Positions 35,779-43,807 of a stretch of 64,000 nt of DNA are shown here, piece by piece. Below the pieces are notes generated by a model. The model searched no databases. It was not told where the DNA came from and saw only the letters and a program-made list of their open reading frames with translations. Made by a program: the position numbers and the translations under genes. The DNA is from Actinoplanes subtropicus (GTDB lineage Bacteria > Actinomycetota > Actinomycetes > Mycobacteriales > Micromonosporaceae), in NCBI RefSeq assembly GCF_000721705.1, contig NZ_JOJL01000027.1:62001-126000 (forward strand), given 5' to 3'. The stretch's first letter is position 1. The number at the start of each line of letters is the position of its first letter.

Positions 35779-36128
35779 ACGGCGCGCGCCTCTTCTCCGG
35801 TGTCTTCTTTCCCCTGCCCAACGCGCTCGCCTACGGCGACACCATGATCGCGACCCTGCGCGGAGGCGGCCTGTCCAGCCGGGACGCCTCCTGGGCGGCG
35901 GACACGCTGACCTACTACGTCGTCGGCCACACCATCGAGGAACAACTCGCCGCGAGCCTCCCGGACGGCGGCACCTCCGCCACCGCCCGGCTCACCGAGG
36001 CCGTCGACCCGCACCGCCATCCGCACCTGCACGCCGCGCTCGCCCACGTCCCCGCCCCGCACCACGAAGAGCACTTCAGCTACGGCCTCGGCCTGGTCAT
36101 CGCCGGCATCCGCGGCGGCTCCACCTGA
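35742..36128 (+). pseudogene. TetR-family regulator, C-terminal half only
   Basis: Frame after a TGA at 35739 reads RDGARLFSGVFF, then DTLTYYVVGHTIEEQ and EEHFSYGLGLVIAGIRGG, matching the ligand-binding C-terminal domain of TetR/tetracycline-repressor-type regulators. The DNA-binding N-terminal half (about 90 residues) is absent. The largest ATG-initiated product (35844-36128, 94 residues) could not bind DNA. Treated as a 5'-deleted remnant. The whole 35626-36143 gap holds only this, the tail remnant and the terminator. Confidence 0.65.
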
Positions 36129-36143
36129 CGAAGGCATCATGGA

Positions 36144-36914
36144 GTGGTGTCCCCACGACGACGGCTCCTGCTGCTCGGCGTGGCCGGCGTCGCCGTCGTC
36201 GCGTTGCTGATCGTGCTGGGGCTGCGGATCCTCGGCGGCAGCCAGGACACCGGCGCCCGTCCCGACCAGGCCCGCCCGGGCACCGTCATCCTGGTCCCCG
36301 GTTACGGCGGCAGCCGCACGGCCCTGATCCGCCTCGCCGATCGCCTCGAGGCCGCGGGCCGCACCACGGACGTGCTGACCCTGCCCGGCGACGGCACCGG
36401 CGATCTGCTCGAACAAGCAAATACCCTGGATGCGGCCGTACGGGCGGCGCTGCGCCGGGGCGCCCCCTCGGTCGACGTGATCGGCTACTCGGCCGGCGGC
36501 GTGGTGACCCGCCTCTGGGTGGCCCGCCACGACGGCGCCGAGGTCGCCCGCCGGATCGTCACGCTCGGCTCCCCGCTGCACGGCGCGCGGATCGCCGGCG
36601 TCGGCGCCGCCCTGGCCCCGGACGCCTGCCCGCAGGCCTGCCGCGAGCTCGCCCCCGGCAGCGACCTGCTGCGCGGCCTCGACGGCCCACTCCCGGCCGG
36701 CCTGCCCTGGCTGTCGATCTGGACCGAGAACGACGAGACCGTGCAGCCGCCCGACTCGGCGCGGCTCCCCGGCGCGGTCAACGTGCCGCTGCAGAGCATC
36801 TGTCCGCGGGCCCGCGTCGCGCACGGCGACCTGCCCACCGACCCGGCGGTCACCGCCCTGGTCCTGGCCGCCCTCGGCACCGCACCGCTGGTCGCGCCGA
36901 CCACCTGCCCCTAG
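36144..36914 (+). CDS. Secreted or membrane-anchored alpha/beta-hydrolase (lipase-like)
   Basis: 256 residues. N-terminal uncleaved signal/TM helix (LLLLGVAGVAVVALLIVLGL), then an alpha/beta-hydrolase domain with oxyanion-side VPGYGGSR, nucleophile elbow GYSAGG (Ser near 116), LGSPLHG, a late Asp in ENDETV and a His near the end (AHGDLP). Resembles class I.4-like triacylglycerol lipases/esterases that act outside the cell. Starts at GTG (36144 or 36147). Its TAG overlaps the stop of the ABC permease gene on the other strand. Confidence 0.82.
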   Translation: MVSPRRRLLLLGVAGVAVVALLIVLGLRILGGSQDTGARPDQARPGTVILVPGYGGSRTALIRLADRLEAAGRTTDVLTLPGDGTGDLLEQANTLDAAVRAALRRGAPSVDVIGYSAGGVVTRLWVARHDGAEVARRIVTLGSPLHGARIAGVGAALAPDACPQACRELAPGSDLLRGLDGPLPAGLPWLSIWTENDETVQPPDSARLPGAVNVPLQSICPRARVAHGDLPTDPAVTALVLAALGTAPLVAPTTCP

Positions 36915-37744
36915 TTGGCCACGTCCTTGGTCAGGAAGTTCGCCCAGGCCGCGCCGAGCAGCACCACCAGGTAGACCAGCTGGATGCCGGCGCCCCGCTC
37001 GATGTCCCGCCAGAGCACCGGTTCCCGGAAGAAGTCGATCCAGGCCAGCCAGTACCGGGTCGGCAGGTACGGCCGGATCGCCTGCGCCGCGTCCAGCGTC
37101 ACCAGCACCTGGCTGGTGACCAGCACCGCCAGCGCGCCCATCGCCGCGCCGAGCGCCGAGTCGGTGACCGTGGAGAGGAACAGCGCGATCGCGGCGACCC
37201 CGACCATCGAGATCACGATGTACGCCACCGTGCCCAGCAACCGCAGCACGAGCCCGGCGGGGCTGATCGTCACCCCGGACAGCGAGGTCACGTCCGGCGG
37301 CAGCGCCACCCCGGCCGAACTGGTGGACGCGCCGAACAGCGTGATCCCGGTCAGGTACGAGGTGACCAGCACCGCGGAGATCGCGAACAGCACGAAGACG
37401 ACCAGCGAGATCAGCTTGGCGACCAGCAGCCGGCTGCGGCCGACCGGGCGGACCAGCAGGTAGCGCAGCGTGCCCGCGGACGCCTCGCCGGCCACCGCGT
37501 CGCCGGCCAGTACCGCCACCGAGACCGGCAGGAAGACCGGCAGCACCAGGGCCATCGCCGCGGCCGGATAGAGCGCGCCGTTGCTCAGCACCGCGGACAG
37601 GAACGCCCCGCCCTGCCCGGGCGGCGGCGGGATCCGGGTGGTGGCCAGGAAGATCGCGACGATCAACGGCAGAGCACAGAGCAAACCCGCGATCACGTAC
37701 GTACGCGGGCGCCGGAACAGCTTCGCCAGTTCGACCCGGATCAT
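36911..37744 (-). CDS. ABC-2 type exporter permease
   Basis: 277 residues with about six transmembrane helices and the ABC-2 pattern (N-terminal KLFRRPRTY helix, then GEASAGTLRYLLVRPVGRSRLLVAKL). ATG overlaps the stop of the ATPase gene (ATGA). Forms an exporter with it; cargo unknown. Last gene of a three-gene leftward operon. Confidence 0.9.
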   Translation of the reverse strand: MIRVELAKLFRRPRTYVIAGLLCALPLIVAIFLATTRIPPPPGQGGAFLSAVLSNGALYPAAAMALVLPVFLPVSVAVLAGDAVAGEASAGTLRYLLVRPVGRSRLLVAKLISLVVFVLFAISAVLVTSYLTGITLFGASTSSAGVALPPDVTSLSGVTISPAGLVLRLLGTVAYIVISMVGVAAIALFLSTVTDSALGAAMGALAVLVTSQVLVTLDAAQAIRPYLPTRYWLAWIDFFREPVLWRDIERGAGIQLVYLVVLLGAAWANFLTKDVAN

Positions 37745-38658
37745 GCCGCCTCGACCCGCTCGACCCGGTCGGAGCTGCCGGTGGTGGCCGCCAGCACCAC
37801 CTCCTCCAGGGTGCGCCGCTCGGCGGCGATCGCGGTGACCGTCACCCCGGCGGCGACCAGTTCGGCGTTGAGCGCGCCCGGGTCGTCGTGCCGTACGGTC
37901 AGAATCTCCCCCGCCCGATGCTCGACCCGGCCGTCGAGCAGCGCCACCGCCCGCTCGGGCGTCGGGGTGCCGAGCGTGACCCGGCCGGTCGGGACGCGCA
38001 GGTCGTCGAGGTCGTCCTGCACGACCAGGCGGCCGCGGTCCATCACCCCGACCCGGCTGCAGAAGGCGTCGATCTCGCTGAGCAGGTGGCTGGAGAGGAA
38101 GACCGTGACGCCGTCCCGGTTCAGCTCGGCGAGCAGGTCGCGGACCTCGCGGATGCCGCGCGGGTCGAGCCCGTTGGTCGGCTCGTCCAGGATCAGCAGC
38201 CGGGGCGGGCGCAGCAGCGCGGCGGCCAGCCCGAGCCGCTGCCGCATGCCGAGGGAGTACGCCTTGACCGGCCGCCGGTCGATGCCCCCCAGCCCGACCC
38301 GCTCGAGGGCCTGGTCGATCCGGGCGCGCCGGTCCCGGCGGCGGCCGCCCGGCCCGGCCGCGTCGAACACCGCCAGGTTGGTGCGCCCGGACAGGTTCGG
38401 GTACGCCCCCGGCCCCTCGACCAGGGCGCCGATCGAGGGCAGCACCTCACGGACCCGGCGGGGCACCGGCCGGCCGAGCACCTCGATCTCGCCCCGGGTG
38501 GCGAAGACCAGGCCGAGCAGCATCCGCACCAGCGTGGTCTTGCCCGACCCGTTGGGGCCGAGCAGCCCGTACCGGTCGCCCTCGCGCACCTCGAGATCGA
38601 CCCCGTCGACGGCCGTGGTCCGCCCGTACCTCTTGGTCAGGTCCTTGGTTCTGATCAC
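37741..38658 (-). CDS. ABC-2 type exporter ATPase
   Basis: 305 residues. Walker A GPNGSGKTT, signature YSLGMRQRLGLAAAL, Walker B LLILDEPTNGLD, switch His in LSSHLLSE; a C-terminal extension of about 85 residues ends in an AAxRRTLEEVVL helix common to drug or lipid exporters. GTG start at 38658 overlaps the upstream stop (GTGA); the open frame further upstream is not coding. Confidence 0.92.
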   Translation of the reverse strand: MIRTKDLTKRYGRTTAVDGVDLEVREGDRYGLLGPNGSGKTTLVRMLLGLVFATRGEIEVLGRPVPRRVREVLPSIGALVEGPGAYPNLSGRTNLAVFDAAGPGGRRRDRRARIDQALERVGLGGIDRRPVKAYSLGMRQRLGLAAALLRPPRLLILDEPTNGLDPRGIREVRDLLAELNRDGVTVFLSSHLLSEIDAFCSRVGVMDRGRLVVQDDLDDLRVPTGRVTLGTPTPERAVALLDGRVEHRAGEILTVRHDDPGALNAELVAAGVTVTAIAAERRTLEEVVLAATTGSSDRVERVEAA

Positions 38659-39782
38659 GTTTGGGCCTCCGCGAGGGCGGTGGCGACGCGTTCGAGCAGC
38701 GTGGGCGCGACCGGGCCGGCCACCAGGTAGGTCCGGCCGGGGTCGCGGACGACCAGCAGGTTGAGCAGCCCGGTGGCGATCAGCGCGGCCTGGCTCCCGG
38801 ACGGCGCCGGCACGTCCTGCCCGTACGTGCTGATCTGCCCGAACGCGGCGGCGCCGAACCGGCCCGGCAGGGCGGTCACGACGAACGAACTGAGCCCGGT
38901 CCCGTAGACCCCGGCCGCCGAGAGGCCACGGACCGCGTCGCGGCGGGGGTAACCGGCGAGGGACGACGGCAGCGACACCGGCCGCCGCCGATTGATCACG
39001 CCGAGGATGTCCGGCGCCTCGGTGACGGTGTAGCCGATCCCGGCCCGCGGCGCCGGCGGCGTCAGCACCGCCGCGCCCGGCGCCGCGAAATGAATCTCCA
39101 GGAACCGGGTGACGAAGACCGGCCGGGTCCCGCCCTTCGCGGTGATCTCGGCCTGCAGCGGCAGACCGTGCCGCGGGTCGGCCCAGATGTCCACATGGGC
39201 CACGGTCGTGTCCGGGCTCGCCGGGGTCAGCCGCAGGCCGGGCGCGTCGACGCCGGCGACCCGCTTGGCGGCCAGCCCGGTGACCTTGTCGCCCTCGGCC
39301 GCCGACAGCAGCCAACGGACCAACTCGGGCGGGGTGAGGTCGGCCGCGCGGGGCAGCCGGACCGGCTGGTCGCCCTCGATCCGGATCAGCTGGTTGTCGC
39401 CGAAGTCCCAGCTGTACTGGGCCTCCGGGGTCTGGTAGAGGTCGCGCTCGGTGCCCTCGCCGAGCACGTCGACCCGCCAGCTCCGCGGGGAGGCATACCA
39501 GGTGCGCATCTCGGTCGTCCCGCTCAGCGGCGCCGTCACCTGGGTCAGGTTGGGCAGGGCGGGCAGGCCGAGGAGGCCGGCGCTCTGCACGTACCCGGAA
39601 TAGGGCTGCGAGCTGGAGAAAGAGATGCGGTCGAGGGCCTTCGCGTGGACCGGCCAGAGGTTGATCGCCACCGGGATCGCCGCGAGCAGCAGGGCGACGC
39701 CGAGCACGAGCGCCCACCTGCGCAGCCCCTGCGCAGTGACCACGGTGCGGCCGGTCCCCACGTGCAGCAAAGCTACCGTCAC
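38655..39782 (-). CDS. LolA/RseB-like envelope protein
   Basis: 375 residues: one N-terminal membrane helix (about 22-46) and an extracytoplasmic domain with the open beta-barrel pattern of LolA/MucB/RseB proteins (TTEMRTWYASPRSWRVDVLG, YQTPEAQYSWDFGDNQLIR, LRLTPASPDTTVAHVDIW). Such proteins bind lipid or sense envelope stress. No sigma/anti-sigma pair is adjacent. Coupling to the ABC exporter by a 4-nt overlap suggests it hands over or senses the exported hydrophobic cargo (inference). Start is GTG at 39782. The 247 bp between it and the cyclase gene show nothing I can support. Confidence 0.75.
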   Translation of the reverse strand: MTVALLHVGTGRTVVTAQGLRRWALVLGVALLLAAIPVAINLWPVHAKALDRISFSSSQPYSGYVQSAGLLGLPALPNLTQVTAPLSGTTEMRTWYASPRSWRVDVLGEGTERDLYQTPEAQYSWDFGDNQLIRIEGDQPVRLPRAADLTPPELVRWLLSAAEGDKVTGLAAKRVAGVDAPGLRLTPASPDTTVAHVDIWADPRHGLPLQAEITAKGGTRPVFVTRFLEIHFAAPGAAVLTPPAPRAGIGYTVTEAPDILGVINRRRPVSLPSSLAGYPRRDAVRGLSAAGVYGTGLSSFVVTALPGRFGAAAFGQISTYGQDVPAPSGSQAALIATGLLNLLVVRDPGRTYLVAGPVAPTLLERVATALAEAQT

Positions 39783-40029
39783 CGATCAGCGCCAACCAGC
39801 GATCGCCTTTGCGATTACCGAAGGCAGTTCGAAGCGGTCTGCCGCTCGGACACTACCTGCGGGCAAAGTCGAACCTGATGGGCAGGCGTCGTGATTTGAC
39901 CCTGAGCAACGACGAGCAGGACGAACGCGACCGCCACACCGACGGCATCATCCGCCGGGGCCATGGTGGAGGGCCCACCGCGCACCGCCGCCCTGATCCG
40001 TGCCTTCGCCAGTTCCGTGTGACCCGGCG

Positions 40030-41568
40030 TCAGCCGGTCGCGACCCGGCTGCGCCCCTCGCTCTTGGCCTGGTACAGGTGCCGGTCGGCGTCGCCCAGCA
40101 GCGTCGGCAGCTCCTCCCGGCAGCCGTGGTGCAGCCCCACGCTGATCGACACGCGCAGGCCGGCGGCCACCTGGTCCCACGGGTACCGGCCGACCGCGTC
40201 GAGGATCGCCTGCGCCCGGTCCTGGGAGACGCCCGGCTGCACCTCGGCCAGGATGACCACGAACTCGTCCCCGCCGAGCCGGGCGGCGAGGTCCGCCGGG
40301 CGTACGCTGGCACTGAGGATCTCCGCGATGCGGGCCAGCACCCGATCCCCGACGTCGTGGCCGAACTGGTCGTTGACCTGCTTGAACTTGTCCACGTCGA
40401 TCATCATGGCGGCGTAGTCGCCGGGCCCGGCCGTGGACTGCACGGCGGTCAGGTACGCGTGATAGCCGCGCCGGTTGGCCAGCCCGGTCAGGTGATCCGT
40501 GAGGATCTCCCGCTGCAGCTGCTCGTGCTCGCGCCGGCGCCGCTCGACCGCGATCGCGTCGCGCACGGTGGTCATCCGCACCAGCCGGTCGTTCCAGCGC
40601 AGCACCACCAGCTCGTCGGCGAGGCGCGCGGCCGCCTCGCCGCCGCGCCGCCGCCCGGCGATCTGCATGGCGAGCAGCCAGACGTGCAGCGGCACCGTGT
40701 GCCCGAACCCGTCGGCCAGCCCCCGCGCCAGGGCCGCCGCCCGCTCCGTCTCCGGCACCCGGGCGGCCCGGATCGCCGCGCCGAGCGCCAGGATCGGCGG
40801 CGCCACGTCCGCCCCGCCGGAAGACGAACCGGAAGACGAACCGGAGGACGAGCCGGCCAGCGCGGCCAGCAGGTGCAGGTGCCCCTCGTACTGGCGGACC
40901 CAGGTCGGCGGCCAGTCCGGGCCGACCACCTCCCGGCTGCCCGGGATCGCCGCCGCGGCCCGCTCGGCGGCGGCCGGCCAGTCCCCGATCATCGCCTCCG
41001 CCGCGGCCCAGTCCAGCAGCAGCTCGATGCGGTTGACCGCCAGGACCGTACGCTGCCGGTCGGTGGTGCTGCGCCAGCACCCGTCGTCGGCGTCCAGGGC
41101 CTTGCGGGTGCGGTCGTAGTGCTCGAGCGCGAGCTCCCACAGGCCGAGCGCGTGCGCCACGCAGGCGACCTCGATCAGCGCGGCGGCCCGGTGCACGACC
41201 GGGCTGCTCTCGTCGTCCAGCAGCACCGCCGCGCGGACCAGCGGGCTCGCCGCCGACTCGCCGAGCTCGAGCGGGCGCGGGCTCTCCACCTTGCGGGCCG
41301 CGCTCGCCGCGAGGGCCAGCGCGAGCAGGGCCGGGTCGTCGAGCACGGCGGCCACGTCGAGCATCGCCCGCACGTGGCCCGAGTCGTCCCGGCCGGCCTC
41401 CCGGTCGGCGAGCGAGCGGGCGAAATGCAGCAGCACCTGCACGTCCCACCACTCCGGCCGGCCGATCCGGGTGGCGACGGCGTCGACCTGGTCGGGGTCC
41501 AGCTCACCCTGGGCGGCCTCGATCAGCGCATACGCCTCCGCGACGGCGTCGACGTGCTCGCCGGTCAT
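40030..41568 (-). CDS. Diguanylate cyclase with helical-repeat sensor
   Basis: 512 residues, no membrane helices. Residues 1-330 are Ala/Leu-rich helical repeats (TPR-like), interrupted by a SSSG repeat linker coded by a 12-bp repeat near 40820. The C-terminal GGDEF domain has GGDEF intact and, five residues upstream, the RxxD product-inhibition site (RPAD), unlike the two GGDEF-EAL proteins. Expected active, feedback-controlled cyclic-di-GMP synthase. ATG 41568 has AAGGTGA upstream; an ATG at 41610 is possible. Confidence 0.9.
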   Translation of the reverse strand: MTGEHVDAVAEAYALIEAAQGELDPDQVDAVATRIGRPEWWDVQVLLHFARSLADREAGRDDSGHVRAMLDVAAVLDDPALLALALAASAARKVESPRPLELGESAASPLVRAAVLLDDESSPVVHRAAALIEVACVAHALGLWELALEHYDRTRKALDADDGCWRSTTDRQRTVLAVNRIELLLDWAAAEAMIGDWPAAAERAAAAIPGSREVVGPDWPPTWVRQYEGHLHLLAALAGSSSGSSSGSSSGGADVAPPILALGAAIRAARVPETERAAALARGLADGFGHTVPLHVWLLAMQIAGRRRGGEAAARLADELVVLRWNDRLVRMTTVRDAIAVERRRREHEQLQREILTDHLTGLANRRGYHAYLTAVQSTAGPGDYAAMMIDVDKFKQVNDQFGHDVGDRVLARIAEILSASVRPADLAARLGGDEFVVILAEVQPGVSQDRAQAILDAVGRYPWDQVAAGLRVSISVGLHHGCREELPTLLGDADRHLYQAKSEGRSRVATG

Positions 41569-41649
41569 GACCGTCACCTTACCGAGCGTATTCCAGGTGT
41601 GTGCACGCATGCACTACCCTGTGTTCCCGGACTTCCTCCCTGGCAGGGC

Positions 41650-42269
41650 ATGGTGGTCGCCGCCTTCCGCAAGCGTGGCCCGGCGGTCACCGTGGAGGCG
41701 GCCGGGTCGCGGACCATGGCCTGCGACAGCGATCCGCGCAGCTACGATTTCGCCTTCCCGGGCAGCGTGCCGGCCGCGGCGGAGGTGCTGGCCAAGGCGA
41801 TGCCGCCCGGCGTGGTCTCCGCCGACTTGCAGACTTTCAACTTCGACAAATACCTCAATCAGGTCGTACGGGCGAAGAAGCGCTGGCGGGATCTGCGGCT
41901 CCCGGCGCCGTACCCGCTGTTCCAACGGGCCGTCCTGCTCAGCACCCGGCTGGACACCTCGAACTCCGCCGAGCTGTATCTCGCGCCGGCCAGCTATGCG
42001 GCCAACGGTGACGCGCCCATCCCGTCGGCCGACCCGGGCGCGGTCACCGACCAGGCCGAGGAGCTGTTCCGCTCGGCGGGCAGCACCGCGTTGACCAGCG
42101 AGGAGCCGTTCGACCAGTACTTCTCCGCCGAGGGCTACCAGCTGCCGATGCAGGTGGTCCACGAGGCGCAGTTCCTGGACGCCGCCTGTTCCTGGTGTGG
42201 AACGCCAACGCCCGCCCGACCGGCGGCGACCGGGACAAGAGGTCCGGGCCGCCGCCGGGTAACCCTTAG
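41650..42269 (+). pseudogene. Hypothetical protein interrupted by a 1-nt frameshift
   Basis: From about 41650 the frame reads a plausible soluble protein (SYDFAFPGSVPAAAEVLAKA, NFDKYLNQVVRAKKRWRDLR, PLFQRAVLLSTRLDT, FDQYFSAEGYQLPMQVVHEA). After FLDA near 42184 it turns into low-quality sequence, whereas the neighbouring frame continues sensibly with LFLVWNANARPTGGDRDK and stops at TAG 42267-42269. That stop overlaps the stop of the opposing metallopeptidase gene, the usual arrangement for real convergent genes. A single missing base near 42185 explains both. Family not recognised. It could be a sequencing error rather than true decay. Confidence 0.6.
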
Positions 42270-43666
42270 GACAGAATGCCGCGGTCGTGGAAGGCCTTGC
42301 GGACCTTCGCGGCCGCGTACGGGCCGTACAGCGCCCGCGCGGCGGCCACGGTCTGCTGCGCCGCGGCCGGCATGGTGATCGTCGGGTTGAAGAAGAACTG
42401 CGACTCGAGGACGATCCGGTTCGCGGTCGTCCGGCCGAGGGCCCGGTTGATGTCCCACAGCGCGTGCGACCAGATCTCGCCGTCGTCGTGGACCTCGCCG
42501 TCCAGGTCACCGGGGTAGACCTTGGGCCCGTCGGTGCGCCGCAGGCAGTGCGGCTCGTCCGTGGTGTACGCGGTGGAGTCCCAGTCCATCACGCACGCCC
42601 ACGGGGTGGTCCTGGTGTCCGGGCTGGTCGCCTGGGACATCGTGACGGCCCAGTAGTCGCCGAAGCCCTCGCCGATCGCCCCCGCCTCCTCGGACTCGCC
42701 GAAGCCGGGCACCTGGTCGTCCTGGATGGCGTGCCCGTACTCGTGCCAGATCACCTCGTTGTCCTCGGCGTCGTCGACGCCGCCGGTGCCGAAGGTGATC
42801 GCGTCCACGCTCGGGTCGTAGAACGAGTTGTCGTCGGTGAGCCCCGTCGTGCTGAAGTCCTGCGGCTCGTTGTTGACCTGCCGGAAGCCGAGCCGGTGGA
42901 TGTACTGCTGGGCGCCGGTGATGCTGTAGTAAGCCATCACCTGCTCGAACCCGTCCTGCGACCGGTTGAACAGGAACACCCGGTGCTTCGAGGTGATCGG
43001 GTTGTCGCTGATGTTGTTCGCGTACGCCCCCTGCAGCGTGGTCGCCTCCCGGTTGAGCTGAGTCAGCGGCACGATCCGGTAGGCGCGGGCGAACTGCGGC
43101 CCGTCCGCGTTGTCGTTGTCGGTCAGCGACTCGTTCTGCAGCGCCACCACCGGGTTCGGGTCGAAGACGCGGCCCACCCCGACGTCCCGCCGGGCGAGGT
43201 TCTTCTCCTGCAGCACCGCGCCGTTGCCGGCGTCGACCAGCGTCTGGTACGTGCCGCGGCCGGTGCTGGTCAGCGTCTTCCAGGCGAGCTTGGCCGGCGA
43301 CCCGGGCACGATCACCAGCTGGGCGCTGGCCGGCTGCTTGCCGAGCCGCCCGGCCACCGCCGACTCGGCCCGCTGCGCGGTGAACCCGGCGGCCGTGCTG
43401 CCGAGCCCGGTGACGGCCTTGCGACCGTCGTCGACGGTGAGCTTCCCGCCGACCAGGTGCGTGGCGTAATAGCCGCCGACGACGGGGATTCCCCGATAGG
43501 CCTGTTGATACCAGGTGTGCGTGCCGAGCAGGCTCTGGCGCGACTGGACCTGCCGCAGATCCGCCGGTACGGACGGCGGCGCGGCCTGTGCCTGCGCCCC
43601 TCCCCAGAGCACCAGACCGATCGCGACCAGCGGCGCGAACACGCGAACTGTTCTCGTCAAGGACAC
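42266..43666 (-). CDS. Secreted zinc metallopeptidase (HExxH, M4/M36-like)
   Basis: 466 residues. Signal peptide (1-28), propeptide of FTP/PepSY character (about 35-165), catalytic domain with HEYGH (308-312) and the third zinc ligand Glu333 in GEGFGDYW, typical of gluzincins of the thermolysin/fungalysin type. Presumed exported and self-activated protease. GTG start with GGGGA just upstream. Stop overlaps the frameshifted convergent gene. Confidence 0.9.
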   Translation of the reverse strand: MSLTRTVRVFAPLVAIGLVLWGGAQAQAAPPSVPADLRQVQSRQSLLGTHTWYQQAYRGIPVVGGYYATHLVGGKLTVDDGRKAVTGLGSTAAGFTAQRAESAVAGRLGKQPASAQLVIVPGSPAKLAWKTLTSTGRGTYQTLVDAGNGAVLQEKNLARRDVGVGRVFDPNPVVALQNESLTDNDNADGPQFARAYRIVPLTQLNREATTLQGAYANNISDNPITSKHRVFLFNRSQDGFEQVMAYYSITGAQQYIHRLGFRQVNNEPQDFSTTGLTDDNSFYDPSVDAITFGTGGVDDAEDNEVIWHEYGHAIQDDQVPGFGESEEAGAIGEGFGDYWAVTMSQATSPDTRTTPWACVMDWDSTAYTTDEPHCLRRTDGPKVYPGDLDGEVHDDGEIWSHALWDINRALGRTTANRIVLESQFFFNPTITMPAAAQQTVAAARALYGPYAAAKVRKAFHDRGILS

Positions 43667-43807
43667 TCCCCACGTAGTTCCTCAGAGGCTGGCGAGCCTA
43701 GTCAAAGACCACTAGTGATGGAAATACTTGAATGATCATCCCGCGCTACGCACCGTTGGCAGGCTTGCGCACAGCGTGATGGCGATCAATGGCAGGGTCA
43801 TGTCATC

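Noticed and set aside
39830..39966. 49-codon minus-strand peptide with a hydrophobic stretch in the gap before the cyclase gene
   Set aside because: No ribosome site or promoter and composition fits chance in this GC range.
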